A stretch of DNA of 64,000 nt from Phocaeicola paurosaccharolyticus JCM 15092 (GTDB taxonomy: Bacteria > Bacteroidota > Bacteroidia > Bacteroidales > Bacteroidaceae): assembly GCF_000613805.1 (NCBI RefSeq), contig NZ_BAJR01000014.1, positions 1 to 64,000 on the forward strand, written 5' to 3'. Shown here in pieces: positions 47,251 to 59,812 of the stretch. The translations under genes were made by a program, and so were the position numbers. The stretch's first letter is position 1, and each line of letters starts with the position of its first letter. Under the pieces are notes generated by a model. It was not told where the DNA came from. It did not search any database and saw only the letters and a program-made list of their open reading frames with translations.

Positions 47251-49116
47251 TTATTTGAATATTTTTTCAATTTCATCCTCTTCAAGTACATGCAAAACAG
47301 TCTTACCATCTGGTGTATAGTTTGGTGTTGCCAAAGCAAATAGACCATCTACAAGACTATTCATCTCATCATTGGTCAATACCTGTCCCGGAACAATAGC
47401 AGCCGATTTAGCTAGAGTAAGAGCAAGTATATTTTCTACCTCATCTTTTACCTTACACTCCTTTTCTACGGCAGAATTCACCATGTTTTTTACCAGCTCA
47501 GCAGGATTTAGTCCCTCTATTCCTGATGGAACACCATTAATAGCATAGCTTCCTCCACCTAGTGGTGTAAGTTCAAATCCAAGAAATGAAAGATCTTCCA
47601 TTATATTTTCAAGAACAGGAATCTCTGACATAGGGAATTGCACTATTTCAGGGAACAGCATTCCTTGTGAGGCGTGCTGACGATTCTTTATCTGGTTAAG
47701 ATATCTCTCATAGAGTATACGTATGTGAGCTCTCTGCTGATCTATTATCATAAGGCCTGACTTTACAGATGTAAGTATGAATCTGCCTTTAAATTGATAA
47801 TGCTGTGTAGAGTTCTCTTGTACGGCATCTGTGAGTCTCTCTGAATGTGTAATCTGAAATGATTGTGTACCGGAAGTTTGACTATCCTCCAGATCAATAT
47901 CATAAGGTGCTAATTCATCACCATTTGCCTTCTCTAATCCCTCATATAGTGATGACCAGTTACGAGTTTCGTTAGAATATGAAGATGGCGAATAAGTAGA
48001 TGTATTAAACGGATTATAATCAGGATTAAATGTAGTTTTAGGAGGCTCTATTCCAGAATAGTAACTTGTATCTATAGCTGGGATGTCGGGCATATCCTCT
48101 GTATCAAAATCAATTGAAGGTACAGCATTGAACTTACCCAAAGATTCCTTTACAGCTGCATCGAGTATCTGCCATATTGCAGGTTCATTCTCAAATTTAA
48201 TCTCTGTCTTTGTAGGATGTATGTTCACATCAATATTTGATGGATCAACCTCAAAATATATAAAGTATGATACCTGTTCACCTGTAGGTATAAGATGTTC
48301 GTATGCATCCATGACTGCCTTATGGAAATATGGATGGCGCATATATCTGCCATTAACGAAGAAGAACTGTCTTGCTCCCTTCTTTCTTGCAGATTCCGGT
48401 TTACCAATGAAACCGGAAATATTTATCATAGTTGTGTTGACCTCTATAGAGAATAGTTCCTGGTTAATCTTCTTGCCGAATACACCCATTATTCTCTGGC
48501 GTAATTGAGTAGCCGGTAGGTTCAACATCTCTGAATCATTGTTATGAAGAGTAAAGTTTATATCAGGATTTACCAAAACAATACGTTCAAATTCATTCAA
48601 TATATTAGTCAGCTCAGTCTGATTTGATTTCAGGAATTTACGACGTGCTGGTATATTGAAGAATATATTTTTAACGGATACGTTACATCCTTTCTGACAA
48701 GGTATAACCTCCTGACTTTCAAATTTAGAGCCTGAGATAACGAGATGAGTACCTAAGTCATCACCTTCCTGACGTGTCTTCAAGTCAATTTGAGCAACAG
48801 CAGCGATAGATGCCAAAGCCTCACCACGAAAGCCCATGGTGTGAAGTGCGAACAGGTCGGAAGCCTCCTTTATCTTTGATGTTGCATGTCTTTCAAAAGA
48901 TAGTCGTGCATCAGTCTCCGACATTCCCTTTCCATCATCAATAACCTGAATAGAGCTTTTTCCAGCATCTGTTACAATGACATCAATATGTTTAGCCCCA
49001 GCATCAATAGAGTTTTCAACAAGTTCTTTTATTACAGAAGCAGGGCGCTGAATAACCTCACCTGCTGCAATCTGATTAGCAACAGAGTCAGGCAAAAGAC
49101 GTATTATATCACTCAT
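47251..49116 (-). CDS. mutL: DNA mismatch repair protein MutL
   Basis: A 621-residue GHKL ATPase that links MutS to downstream repair steps. N-terminal motifs are clear: [39 protein letters not shown] and [15 protein letters not shown]. The C-terminal part has [15 protein letters not shown] where nicking MutL proteins show DQHA(x)2E(x)4E, and near the end [11 protein letters not shown] where CPHGRP would be. It therefore seems to lack a full endonuclease site. It is the last gene of the guaB operon and begins 14 bp after a small membrane protein gene. Confidence 0.94.
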   Translation of the reverse strand: MSDIIRLLPDSVANQIAAGEVIQRPASVIKELVENSIDAGAKHIDVIVTDAGKSSIQVIDDGKGMSETDARLSFERHATSKIKEASDLFALHTMGFRGEALASIAAVAQIDLKTRQEGDDLGTHLVISGSKFESQEVIPCQKGCNVSVKNIFFNIPARRKFLKSNQTELTNILNEFERIVLVNPDINFTLHNNDSEMLNLPATQLRQRIMGVFGKKINQELFSIEVNTTMINISGFIGKPESARKKGARQFFFVNGRYMRHPYFHKAVMDAYEHLIPTGEQVSYFIYFEVDPSNIDVNIHPTKTEIKFENEPAIWQILDAAVKESLGKFNAVPSIDFDTEDMPDIPAIDTSYYSGIEPPKTTFNPDYNPFNTSTYSPSSYSNETRNWSSLYEGLEKANGDELAPYDIDLEDSQTSGTQSFQITHSERLTDAVQENSTQHYQFKGRFILTSVKSGLMIIDQQRAHIRILYERYLNQIKNRQHASQGMLFPEIVQFPMSEIPVLENIMEDLSFLGFELTPLGGGSYAINGVPSGIEGLNPAELVKNMVNSAVEKECKVKDEVENILALTLAKSAAIVPGQVLTNDEMNSLVDGLFALATPNYTPDGKTVLHVLEEDEIEKIFK

Positions 49117-49130
49117 AAGAAATCAAACAT

Positions 49131-49427
49131 TTAAAATTTCCACTCTCCCGTAACAAGGTAGCGAAGAATATAAAGAAGTACAATTATAGCCATTAAAATG
49201 GTTCCGAAAGCAAGAGGTTTACGGTTGCTCTCTTTTCTGCGTTTAAGATGTTTTGTCCCTTCAATGAATTTTCCTCTTATATCTTCAGGAGAGAACTCTT
49301 TTGGAGGGATCATTCCTAAATCTCTTTTAGCCTGTTCTTCTATTTTATCAAGTTTCTCTTTCCTCTCATCAACATAAATATATTGATGTGAGAAACGGCG
49401 CGGTTTTTGTGATTTAAAAAGTCCCAT
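49131..49427 (-). CDS. Small membrane protein, function unknown
   Basis: A 98-residue protein: a basic start (MGLFKSQKPRRFSHQYIYVDERKEKL), a charged helical middle and one C-terminal span (FGTILMAIIVLLYILRYLV). No family is recognised with certainty. It lies between the LptA-like gene (5 bp) and mutL (14 bp) in one tight operon. It may belong to envelope assembly, but only context says so. Confidence 0.75.
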   Translation of the reverse strand: MGLFKSQKPRRFSHQYIYVDERKEKLDKIEEQAKRDLGMIPPKEFSPEDIRGKFIEGTKHLKRRKESNRKPLAFGTILMAIIVLLYILRYLVTGEWKF

Positions 49428-49432
49428 AGTAA

Positions 49433-51102
49433 CTATTTTTTCTTTTTAAACAAATTACGATTAGGCAACGGGACATCACCACGTGTATTCTTCTTAAGTC
49501 CCTGCCTTCTGCCTTAGCTTTCCATTGGAATATATCATTCTTGTCAATAGGGCGAATATAGTCAAACCAAGCAAAAGCATCCAGTCTCATCTTATCTTTC
49601 GGCAACATCAGCATCGGATATAGAGTACCGGTAGACTTAGGACTCATAGTCATCTTTTTAAGTTTCCTATTCTCAAGATATATCTTCAGGAGACTTGTCT
49701 CAGATACATTCATGCCTATGAGTGAGCTATCTTTCTCCGTAGGATAATAGATTGAGTGAACAGAACCAATGACATCCACCATCTTCATATCGCCATCTTT
49801 GAAATAGGCTTTCATATCCTTACCCGATACCTGATTATAGTTAACCGAGTCAAGTTTCTCTATAGAGAGTGCCTGATTGTGTATATGAGCCCAATCTATA
49901 GTACTGTCATTAAAATATGCCATTATCTGCTCTCCTAGAAGCTGACGATTTCCATTCCACAGAATAGGTTCACCATACATAGTAAGACAGCTGTCTTTTG
50001 ATGAGAATGTAAGTGAGTCGCATACTCCCTGCACATCACTACGGAACATACGCACCTTATGATAAGCTCTTGCCTGACGGAAAAGAGAGTCTGTATCAAT
50101 ATTGTATGTGAAGAGTTTCAGAGTATCGGCATGCACAAAAAGTGAATCTCCTTGAGAATAATCCACAGCGACAGCCCTTTTGGTAGCCATAGCATATTTG
50201 GTCTTCTCATTGTAGTAACAATAATCACCCTTCAGGAGATTTTTGTTAATAGTATCTTTCATCAAAACATTATTGAATGCCTCTCCAAAACCTTTGTTTC
50301 TGTCATAATAAAGACTGTCGCCTGTAAGGCTCTTTCCTTCATTAGTAATTACCGAACGGTTCAACAGCTGAGCTTGTCCTTTAGCTGTATTATAAAACCC
50401 TGACTCAGAATAGATGTGGTTCTTATCACTAATGATATTCGATGGTCCCACAATATTTGCAACCTTGGTAGCTGTGTTATACTTAAGTGTATCCGAAGTA
50501 AGAGTAAACTTAGGATTTACCAACTTAACATCGAAATTGAAGACAGACATCTTAGTCTTAGGACTATACTCTCCCCATTCCGATGTAAGGACGTTTTGCT
50601 CATCCATCAAGGTACCACCATCAAAGAAGTAACCAAGCTCATAGATTCTATCGTAATTCAAACTATCGGTAAGAAGTGTGGTCTTTCTGTTTTCCAACTT
50701 TACATTATAACGGACTTGCGCAATCTGAGTATTTCCATCATAGTAGAGATAGTCACCATACAATGCCAAGGTATCTCCCTGTTTCATCTTCACTTTATTG
50801 AAAGCTTTGAAGGAGTTGTTCTTTTGGAAGAAAAGAGCACTGTCGCAATACATATAGAGGCTGTCATGCTTGAATGCTACATTTCCAACCAATATCTGAG
50901 CATCAGGTTCTGCAGAATATGGATCTTTCTTTATTATATCAGAATGAAGCAAGAAAACCTTGCTTTTTGGAGCTTTTGTTGCCCCTTTCTTCACAGGTCT
51001 CTGTGCCAGCAGACAAAAGCCAAACAGGCATAAGATACTTAATAATAATATCCTATGCCTGCTTGTATATTTTTTTTCTCGTTTATTATCAAGCATATGC
51101 AA
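49433..51102 (-). CDS. OstA/LptA-like LPS transport protein, one 1-base frameshift near the end
   Basis: A secreted protein with repeated OstA-like beta-strand units (LLHSDIIKKDPYSAEPDAQILVGN, DSLYMYCDSALFF, YGDYLYYDGNTQIAQVRYNV), as in periplasmic lipopolysaccharide carriers. The frame goes wrong near 49500-49502, where a G is missing from a run. Restoring it replaces a spurious tail with GLKKNTRGDVPLPNRNLFKKKK, ending in TAG at 49433. The protein is then 556 residues and no longer overlaps the next gene. The start is ATG at 51102 or 51096, just after surA. Confidence 0.85.
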
Positions 51103-51112
51103 AACAATATTT

Positions 51113-52480
51113 TTAATTGCTTATCCAGCCTGGATATTTAAAGTCACATTTTTTCCACTTGTCGTTAATACGAACATAGGTATGTTGTTGCTTATCCTTT
51201 ATCCACTTCTCAATCTTTTCGCTGCTCTTTTTCTCTTGTACAATGCTCTTAAGACGTTGATAATCCTCGCTCATTGTTGCTTTGTGACCATTTATTCTGC
51301 TCTTCAACTTAACGATGGCACAAACCTCTTTACCCTTACTATTAACCATTGTAAATGGCTTAGAGATTTCACCAATCTGAAGACCTTCAACAGTTTTTGC
51401 AATCTCCTGAGACACCTGTGCCAACTGCTGCATCTCGAATTTAGCTGTTCCTGAACCAGGATTTGCCATCAATCCGTGGTTGTTACGTGTATCTTTATCC
51501 TGTGACAATACAGCAGCATCATCAAAAGTGAATTTCTGATTACGTATATCATCCGAAATAGAATCTAGGCGAGCCAATGAAGCTTCAATATCTTTCTCCT
51601 CAACTTTTGGTTTAAGAAGGATGTGGCGAGTCTTAACTCTATCGCCTCTCTTCTCAATAAGTTGAATAATATGGTAACCAAATTCTGATTCTACAATTTT
51701 AGATACTTTCTTAGGATCCTGAAGGTTGAATGCTACATTAGCATATTCAGGAACGAGCTCAGCCTTACCCATAAAAGGTAACTCACCACCATTACGGCGA
51801 CTTGCCTCATCCTCTGAATAGAGACGAGCCAATAGAGAGAAAGAGATAGTGCCGGCGTTTATCTGGTCAGTATAATCACGTAGAGTCTTCTTAACTCTGT
51901 CTATCTCCTCTTGTGGAATCTTTGGTTCTCTAGTTATTATCTGAACTTCAACCTGTGTAGGGATGAATGGTATACTATCCTGTGGAAGATCTTTAAAATA
52001 ACGTCTTACATCGGAAGGTGTAATTTTTATCTCACCTATAATCTTCTTCTGCATCTCCTGAACTGTAAGTCCGTCTCTGATATTCTCACGGAGCATTTCA
52101 CGAATCTGTGAAGATGTCTTATTATAGTATTCTTCAACTTTTTCCTTTGAACCAATCTGGTCTATTAACCAGTTAGAACGTTGGTCAACTTGGTTTATTA
52201 CTTGCTGTTCTGAGACTTCAATACTATCAATTGCAGCCTGATGAAGGAATAATTTCTGAATTGCCAATTGTTCTGGTATAATACAGTATGGATCACCATC
52301 GAATTTTTTGCCCTCGTATTGAGCATTCAGTCTCTCACTTTCAACATCTGATTTAAGAATAGCTTCATCTCCAACTACCCAAACTACCTCATCAATCACA
52401 TTGTCTTGAGCTTGTGTCGTAACGGAGGCAAACAGTAAAAAGAATAAGGAACAAACCTTTATATTTCTGAATTTATTCAT
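51113..52480 (-). CDS. surA: SurA-like periplasmic peptidyl-prolyl isomerase
   Basis: A 455-residue chaperone for outer-membrane proteins. After the signal peptide (TQA-QDNV) comes an N-terminal chaperone region (EVVWVVGDEAILKSDVESERL) and two parvulin modules. The first has FSLLARLYSEDEASRRNGGELPFMGKAELVPEYANVAF; the second, more divergent one starts at KTRHILLKPKVEEKD. It follows another PPIase gene by 74 bp and precedes the LptA-like gene by 10 bp, so the operon is devoted to outer-membrane assembly. Confidence 0.9.
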   Translation of the reverse strand: MNKFRNIKVCSLFFLLFASVTTQAQDNVIDEVVWVVGDEAILKSDVESERLNAQYEGKKFDGDPYCIIPEQLAIQKLFLHQAAIDSIEVSEQQVINQVDQRSNWLIDQIGSKEKVEEYYNKTSSQIREMLRENIRDGLTVQEMQKKIIGEIKITPSDVRRYFKDLPQDSIPFIPTQVEVQIITREPKIPQEEIDRVKKTLRDYTDQINAGTISFSLLARLYSEDEASRRNGGELPFMGKAELVPEYANVAFNLQDPKKVSKIVESEFGYHIIQLIEKRGDRVKTRHILLKPKVEEKDIEASLARLDSISDDIRNQKFTFDDAAVLSQDKDTRNNHGLMANPGSGTAKFEMQQLAQVSQEIAKTVEGLQIGEISKPFTMVNSKGKEVCAIVKLKSRINGHKATMSEDYQRLKSIVQEKKSSEKIEKWIKDKQQHTYVRINDKWKKCDFKYPGWISN

Positions 52481-52554
52481 TTGAATATAAATATATCTTA
52501 TATTTTTGGTATAACTCTCTAAAAATGAAATAACGAACGAAGATAATGGAATAA

Positions 52555-53844
52555 TTAATTACTTCCACTATTATTAACGGTTTTTAAAACGTCATGATCT
52601 ATTTCCACCTTATATTTCTCTACCAAGTCCTGATTTTTTAACATCAAACGGCTGCTTATAAGATCGGACTTCACTATATCACGTATATCGGAATAGCTAT
52701 CAGGTTTCTTTTTTAGCTTCTTACCCATCTTAAAAGAGTAAGGCAAGGACTGAGGAGCTGTTACATCTCCATCCTTTACTTCAAAGACCAACTTATCAAC
52801 AAACTTATTATCACCCTTTTTAAAGATACCGGTTTCCATCTTTATCATCTTCACCTTATCGTTACCGGTCAAATTATCCAATGCTTTCTGCCAGTTGGCA
52901 AAATCATAATCCTTTAGATATTTTTTTACAACCTTAGCCATTTTCTTTGATGAACAATGAATCACTGCACCCTTAAATCTTGGCTCGTCATAACGATAAA
53001 TTGATGAATTTTTATTGAAATACTCCTTAAGATCGGATTCACTTATCTCCTCAGATGCTGTGTCTTTCTCTGCAGCAAGTTTGTAAAGTAGTTCCGATTT
53101 TAGAGCATCTATATCCAGGTTTTCAGGCAATCTTTTCTTATCAATATCCGAAAGATATCTCACAGAGTTTCTGTCAACCACTTCAACAGGAAGAGATTCT
53201 GACTGTTCATGAACTTTTATTATAATATAGCCTGATGGAGTCAATACTGGAGGTAATATATCACCTGATTTGGCCTTATCTATCATAGGTAACACCTCTA
53301 GTGGCAATAAACTCTTCCTATTCCACCGCGGAACTAGCTCATCCTTTCTATCAGAACAGCTTATTGATAATGCATCAAAGTCAGCGCCTCTGTTTAATGC
53401 ATTATAAATAGAATCAGAACTAGCTTTCTGCTTATCGATAAATTGCTTTGAACTATTTTGAGGAATATATTTCTCTATTAATTGAAGTTTAACCCAGCGG
53501 TTATCAGCAAATCGGTTGTTTGCATCCTGCTTAACAAGAGAGTTTTTATACTTATCTATAAGTTGAGATTTTAATTTCTCACCTTGATAATTAGCAAGAA
53601 GAATCTTAAATGAAGTAAGAGTATCTACCCCTCTCTGCTGAAGATCCATAATACGTATCTTACGCAAAATGAAATTAGGAAGGAACTCGTCAACAGAAAT
53701 AGATTGGCTATTGCTATATTCCTTTATAAACTCGCTTTTGTATACCGGACTGCCCCCTATTTTCATTACAATATCTCCTTGTGCCTGTGCTATATGCACA
53801 GATACAAGAAGATATGTTATTATTGTTACTAATAGACGATACAT
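52555..53844 (-). CDS. Second parvulin-type peptidyl-prolyl isomerase
   Basis: A 429-residue exported protein with a signal peptide (AQA-QGD). It has a SurA-like N-terminal region (VMKIGGSPVYKSEFIKEYSN) and one parvulin-like domain (YNALNRGADFDALSISCSDRKDELVPRWNRKSLLPLEVLPM, then GDILPPVLTPSGYIIIKVHE). The catalytic residues are less conserved than in SurA, so it may act mainly as a chaperone. It starts 3 bp after guaB. Confidence 0.82.
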   Translation of the reverse strand: MYRLLVTIITYLLVSVHIAQAQGDIVMKIGGSPVYKSEFIKEYSNSQSISVDEFLPNFILRKIRIMDLQQRGVDTLTSFKILLANYQGEKLKSQLIDKYKNSLVKQDANNRFADNRWVKLQLIEKYIPQNSSKQFIDKQKASSDSIYNALNRGADFDALSISCSDRKDELVPRWNRKSLLPLEVLPMIDKAKSGDILPPVLTPSGYIIIKVHEQSESLPVEVVDRNSVRYLSDIDKKRLPENLDIDALKSELLYKLAAEKDTASEEISESDLKEYFNKNSSIYRYDEPRFKGAVIHCSSKKMAKVVKKYLKDYDFANWQKALDNLTGNDKVKMIKMETGIFKKGDNKFVDKLVFEVKDGDVTAPQSLPYSFKMGKKLKKKPDSYSDIRDIVKSDLISSRLMLKNQDLVEKYKVEIDHDVLKTVNNSGSN

Positions 53845-53847
53845 CTA

Positions 53848-55338
<1,491 letters not shown>

Positions 55339-55356
55339 TTATATTTTTATTGCGTG

Positions 55357-55364
55357 CAAATATA
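55357..55364 (-). promoter_or_regulatory. Putative promoter -7 box of guaB
   Basis: TATATTTG on the minus strand, 30 bp before the guaB ATG. No clear -33 element. Confidence 0.5.
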
Positions 55365-55425
55365 CATATTTTATTCATATGTTTTGTTGAATATTATGAG
55401 TTTTATTATGAAGACAACAAAAAAA

Positions 55426-55468
55426 CCGAGTGTTATTTAAAACTACAATTTGTTTTAAATACACCCGG
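55426..55468 (-). terminator. Terminator of recQ
   Basis: Long inverted repeat (CCGAGTGTTATTTAAAAC against GTTTTAAATACACCCGG, one mismatch and one bulge). On the minus strand it runs into seven Ts. Confidence 0.85.
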
Positions 55469-55495
55469 AACAGCTATTCAATATATATAAGTATA

Positions 55496-57676
55496 TTAGT
55501 TTGCCATTTCAGAAATGAACTTGATTCTTACAAGTCTTATTTCATCTTCAGAATAGTCATCACCTAACTCCTCGATAGCATCTTCTATCTTGTCGGTAGT
55601 AGATTCCTTGAAGTAGCTGTATATATCCTGCAAATGATCATCGTCCATTATCTCAACGAGGAAATAGTCAATATTCAGTTTTGTTCCAGAAAATACTATT
55701 GCCTCAACCTCATCTAGAAGTTCTCCGAATTCAAGACCTTTCGATACAGCGATATCATCAAGAGCAACCTTACGGTCTATACTTTGAATTATAGAGACTT
55801 TAAGCTTAGACTTGTTAGCTACGGTCCTTACTCTCAAATCCTCAGGACGTTCAATCTCATTTTCTTCGCAGTGAACCTTTATAAGTTCACAGAACTCCTT
55901 ACCATATCTTTTAGCTTTACCAGCTCCAACTCCAGGAATATTCTGCAACTCATCCAGTGTAACAGGATATATAGTTGCCATAGCCTCAAGCGATGGGTCT
56001 TGGAAAATAACATAAGGCGGAACATCTAACTTCTTAGACAACTTCTTTCGAAGGTCTTTTAGCATAGAATATAGCGCAGGGTCTACAGCGCATGAAGCGC
56101 CACCTCTTGCAGGAGTTTCCTCCTCTTCTTCGTCAAAATCGTTATCCTCTACTATTTTAAATGATACTGGTTTCTTCAGGAACTTATGTCCTTGTGAAGT
56201 TATCTTAAGTAAACCGTAATTTTCTACATCTTTACTTAAATATCCGGCAATTAATGCCTGTCTGATAACAGCATTCAATAATTTTTCATCATCTCCCATA
56301 GATGAGCCGAATACTTCGAGCTCTTCATGTTTATGGTCTAATACCTCTGTAGTTTCTTTACCAAGAAGTATATCAATTATATAGTCTGCTTTAAAATTTT
56401 CTTTTACTGCTATGATTGCTTCAATCACAGCGCACAATGAATCCTGAGCTTCCACTTGCTTTTTAGGATTTAAACAATTATCACAATTACAGCAATTATC
56501 TTCTGTATATTCTTCACCAAAATAATGCAATAATGATTTACGTCTACAAAGAGAAGATTCTGCATATGCTGCTGTCTCAAGCAAAAGTTGCTTTCCTATC
56601 TCCTGCTCGGCTATAGGTTTTCCCTGCATAAATTTTTCCAATTTCTGCAAGTCTTTACTTGAGTAGAAAGTAACACACAATCCCTCTCCGCCATCTCTTC
56701 CTGCTCTACCGGTCTCTTGATAATAGCCTTCAAGACTCTTTGGAATATCATAATGAATAACGAACCTTACATCAGGTTTATCAATACCCATTCCAAAGGC
56801 AATGGTTGCTACAATCACTTCAACATCCTCTTTTAAGAAGGCATCTTGATTTTCCGAACGTGTAGCTGAATCCATGCCTGCATGATATGCTCTTGCGCTG
56901 ATACCATTTGCTTGAAGTATTTCAGTCAACTCCTCTACCTTTTTTCTACTAAGACAATAGATAATTCCGGATTTACCAGGATTATTCTTTATAAACTTAA
57001 TAATATCCTTGTCGACATTATTGGTTTTCGGCCTTACTTCATAATAAAGGTTTGGACGATTGAAAGAAGACTTGAACTCGACAGCATCTTGCATGCCAAG
57101 ATTCTTCTGAATGTCCATTTTCACCTTAGGAGTAGCTGTTGCAGTCAGAGCTATGACAGGTGCTTTACCTATTTCATTAATAATAGGTCTAATTCTTCTA
57201 TATTCAGGTCGGAAATCATGTCCCCATTCAGAGATACAATGAGCTTCATCAACAGCATAGAAAGATATCTTTATACTTTTTAGAAACTCTACGTTCTCAT
57301 CTTTGGTCAATGACTCCGGAGCTACATACAACAATTTTGTCTTACCACAAACTATATCATCTTTAACCTGATCTATTGCAGATTTGTTTAGCGAAGAATT
57401 TATAAAATGAGCTACGCCATCTTCTTCACTAAAGTTCCTCATTGCATCAACTTGATTTTTCATAAGAGCAATCAAAGGTGAAATAACAACTGCTGTCCCC
57501 TCCATCAAAAGCGAAGGTAATTGATAGCAAAGTGACTTTCCTCCACCTGTTGGCATGAGAACAAAGGTATCATTACCAGAAAGCAGATTGACTATGATTG
57601 CCTCCTGATTACCTTTGAATTTATCAAATCCAAAATACTTTTTAAGTGCATCAGTTAAATATGATTTCTCATTCAT
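55496..57676 (-). CDS. recQ: ATP-dependent DNA helicase RecQ
   Basis: A 726-residue 3'-5' helicase for recombination and fork repair. Walker A is PTGGGKS (42-48), the DEAH box is AVDEAHCISEWGHDFRPEY, and motif VI is YYQETGRAGRDG. The zinc cysteines are in CNCDNC. An HRDC domain with helix-hairpin-helix pattern (LQNIPGVGAGKAKRYG) follows near 590. A further roughly 100-residue acidic tail is longer than in E. coli RecQ (609 residues). It stands alone between its promoter box (TAACTTTG, 57743-57750) and a strong terminator. Confidence 0.96.
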   Translation of the reverse strand: MNEKSYLTDALKKYFGFDKFKGNQEAIIVNLLSGNDTFVLMPTGGGKSLCYQLPSLLMEGTAVVISPLIALMKNQVDAMRNFSEEDGVAHFINSSLNKSAIDQVKDDIVCGKTKLLYVAPESLTKDENVEFLKSIKISFYAVDEAHCISEWGHDFRPEYRRIRPIINEIGKAPVIALTATATPKVKMDIQKNLGMQDAVEFKSSFNRPNLYYEVRPKTNNVDKDIIKFIKNNPGKSGIIYCLSRKKVEELTEILQANGISARAYHAGMDSATRSENQDAFLKEDVEVIVATIAFGMGIDKPDVRFVIHYDIPKSLEGYYQETGRAGRDGGEGLCVTFYSSKDLQKLEKFMQGKPIAEQEIGKQLLLETAAYAESSLCRRKSLLHYFGEEYTEDNCCNCDNCLNPKKQVEAQDSLCAVIEAIIAVKENFKADYIIDILLGKETTEVLDHKHEELEVFGSSMGDDEKLLNAVIRQALIAGYLSKDVENYGLLKITSQGHKFLKKPVSFKIVEDNDFDEEEEETPARGGASCAVDPALYSMLKDLRKKLSKKLDVPPYVIFQDPSLEAMATIYPVTLDELQNIPGVGAGKAKRYGKEFCELIKVHCEENEIERPEDLRVRTVANKSKLKVSIIQSIDRKVALDDIAVSKGLEFGELLDEVEAIVFSGTKLNIDYFLVEIMDDDHLQDIYSYFKESTTDKIEDAIEELGDDYSEDEIRLVRIKFISEMAN

Positions 57677-57742
57677 TGTAATAATAGTTTTATCTGACCC
57701 AAAACACGAAGTTTAATACGCTTTTTCTACTTCGACGTAAAA

Positions 57743-57750
57743 CAAAGTTA
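57743..57750 (-). promoter_or_regulatory. Putative promoter -7 box of recQ
   Basis: TAACTTTG on the minus strand, 66 bp before the recQ ATG, so the mRNA would have a leader of about 60 nt. Confidence 0.4.
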
Positions 57751-57840
57751 TAAACAAGTTATGAAAAATACACTATATTTTTACTATTTATTCAGAAGAG
57801 AATTGCAATTATATCTCTCTTTTTGCAAAACAAATAAAAC

Positions 57841-59091
57841 CTATGCAGACTGAAGTCTGTATATATTGATTTTACTCATCTGTTCCTTAGCATAATCCAA
57901 TGTAATATTATACTCTATTACATCCATAGAAGGAACTTCAAACATTACGTCTGTAACTATAGTTTCGATTATAGACCTCAACCCACGGGCTCCCAACTTA
58001 TATTCAACAGCCTTATCGACAATATAGTCGAACACACCCTCTTCAAAAGTTAGTTTCACCTTATCCATCTCAAATAGTTTCACATACTGGTTGACTATTG
58101 AGTTTTTAGGTTCTGTAAGGATTCTGCGTAGTGCATCCCTATCAAGAGGGTTAAGATACGTAAGAACCGGCAAACGACCAATAATCTCTGGTATCAATCC
58201 AAAAGATTTCAAATCTTGTGGAGCGATATACTGCATAAGATTATTACGATCAAACTTTGCGCTATCTGTTACAGAGTTGAAACCTACCACATGTGTATTA
58301 AGTCTTTGTGCAATCTTTCGCTCTATGCCATCGAATGCTCCACCACATATGAATAGTATATTTTTTGTATCAACAGGTATCATCTTCTGGTCTGGATGTT
58401 TTCTTCCCCCCTGAGGTGGAACATTAACAACCGATCCTTCCAAAAGTTTCAATAACCCTTGTTGTACTCCCTCGCCACTGACATCACGTGTTATTGATGG
58501 ATTATCACTTTTACGTGCTATCTTATCTATCTCATCAATGAATACAATACCTCTCTGAGCCTCATCTACATTATAGTCTGCGACTTGAAGAAGCCTTGTG
58601 AGGATACTTTCAATATCCTCACCTACATATCCGGCTTCTGTTAATACTGTTGCGTCAACTATTGTAAAAGGGACGTCAAGAAGCTTAGCTATGGTACGAG
58701 CCAAGAGTGTCTTACCTGTACCAGTGCTTCCCACCATTATAATATTAGATTTCTCAATCTCAACGTCGTCTTTCTTGTTTTTCTGCAAGAGACGTTTATA
58801 ATGGTTGTAGACAGCTACTGAAAGATATCGTTTAGCGTCGTCCTGACCAATAACATAGTTGTCTAGAAAATCCTTAATATTCTTAGGTTTAGGCAATTTA
58901 TCCAAAGATATTTTTTTGGCTAGCTTTGATCCTCTGCTTGAAATAGCTTCTTGAACTATCTCGTGAGCTTGTTCTGAACAAGAATCACAGATACAGCCAT
59001 CCATGCCGGTAATCAAAAAGCCAACTTCATCTTCAGAACGTCCACAAAAACTACATACCTTTTTTTTCTTTGACGTTTTCTTATCTTCCAA
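57841..59091 (-). CDS. clpX: ClpX, ATPase subunit of the ClpXP protease
   Basis: A 416-residue AAA+ unfoldase that feeds substrates to ClpP. The N-terminal zinc domain has Cys13, Cys16, Cys35 and Cys38. Walker A is [11 protein letters not shown], Walker B is [10 protein letters not shown] and the sensor region is [14 protein letters not shown] tripeptide (HVVGFNS) matches the IGF-type loop that docks on ClpP. It starts 24 bp after clpP on the same strand, the usual pair. Confidence 0.97.
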   Translation of the reverse strand: MEDKKTSKKKKVCSFCGRSEDEVGFLITGMDGCICDSCSEQAHEIVQEAISSRGSKLAKKISLDKLPKPKNIKDFLDNYVIGQDDAKRYLSVAVYNHYKRLLQKNKKDDVEIEKSNIIMVGSTGTGKTLLARTIAKLLDVPFTIVDATVLTEAGYVGEDIESILTRLLQVADYNVDEAQRGIVFIDEIDKIARKSDNPSITRDVSGEGVQQGLLKLLEGSVVNVPPQGGRKHPDQKMIPVDTKNILFICGGAFDGIERKIAQRLNTHVVGFNSVTDSAKFDRNNLMQYIAPQDLKSFGLIPEIIGRLPVLTYLNPLDRDALRRILTEPKNSIVNQYVKLFEMDKVKLTFEEGVFDYIVDKAVEYKLGARGLRSIIETIVTDVMFEVPSMDVIEYNITLDYAKEQMSKINIYRLQSA

Positions 59092-59115
59092 TGTATCTAT
59101 CTTTAATATTAATAA

Positions 59116-59787
59116 TTATTTGTTTGGTCTATTTGAAAGAATTGTGTCAATCATACCATACTCTTTCGCCTCATCAGCTGTCATCCAGTAGTCACGATCA
59201 GAATCCTGCCATACCTTATCGAAGTCTGTATGAGAGTGATCTGCTATGATAGTATAAAGTTCCTTCTTAAGCTTTACTATTTGGCGAGCAGTAATCTCAA
59301 TGTCCGACGCCTGACCCTGAGCACCACCAAGAGGCTGATGAATTAGCACTCTTGAGTGAGGAAGAGCAGAACGTTTTCCCTCTTTACCTGCAACCAACAA
59401 TACAGCTGCCATAGATGCTGCCATACCTGTACAGATAGTAGAGATATCACTACTTATAAATTGCATAGTATCATATATGCCAAGTCCTGCATATACAGAT
59501 CCACCTGGCGAGTTTATATATATTGAAATATCTTTCCCTGGATCTACTGAATCAAGATATAACATCTGCGCCTGTAATACATTTGCAGTATAATCATTGA
59601 CTTCTGTTCCTAGAAATATAACCCTATCCATCATTAATCTTGAGAATACATCAAGCTGAGTAACATTTAGCTGACGCTCTTCAAGAATGTATGGATTTAG
59701 ATAACCAGCTTCCGCTTTTACGACATCGTCCAAAACCATTGAACTGATTCCAAGATGCTTAGTCGCATATTTTCTAAAATCATCCAT
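59116..59787 (-). CDS. clpP: ClpP, proteolytic subunit of the ClpXP protease
   Basis: A 223-residue serine protease subunit that forms the double-ring chamber. The triad is Ser125 (GMAASMAAV), His150 (LIHQPLGG) and Asp199 (DSDRDYWM). The N-terminus is longer than the mature E. coli protein and may be processed. It is followed by clpX. Its promoter region seems to lie within a large inverted repeat shared with the end of tig. Confidence 0.97.
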   Translation of the reverse strand: MDDFRKYATKHLGISSMVLDDVVKAEAGYLNPYILEERQLNVTQLDVFSRLMMDRVIFLGTEVNDYTANVLQAQMLYLDSVDPGKDISIYINSPGGSVYAGLGIYDTMQFISSDISTICTGMAASMAAVLLVAGKEGKRSALPHSRVLIHQPLGGAQGQASDIEITARQIVKLKKELYTIIADHSHTDFDKVWQDSDRDYWMTADEAKEYGMIDTILSNRPNK

Positions 59788-59812
59788 AATAAATTGTTTT
59801 TAAAAATTTACA

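Noticed and set aside
50416-51033. 205-codon plus-strand frame inside the LptA-like gene
   Set aside because: Antisense shadow; no family resemblance and no promoter.
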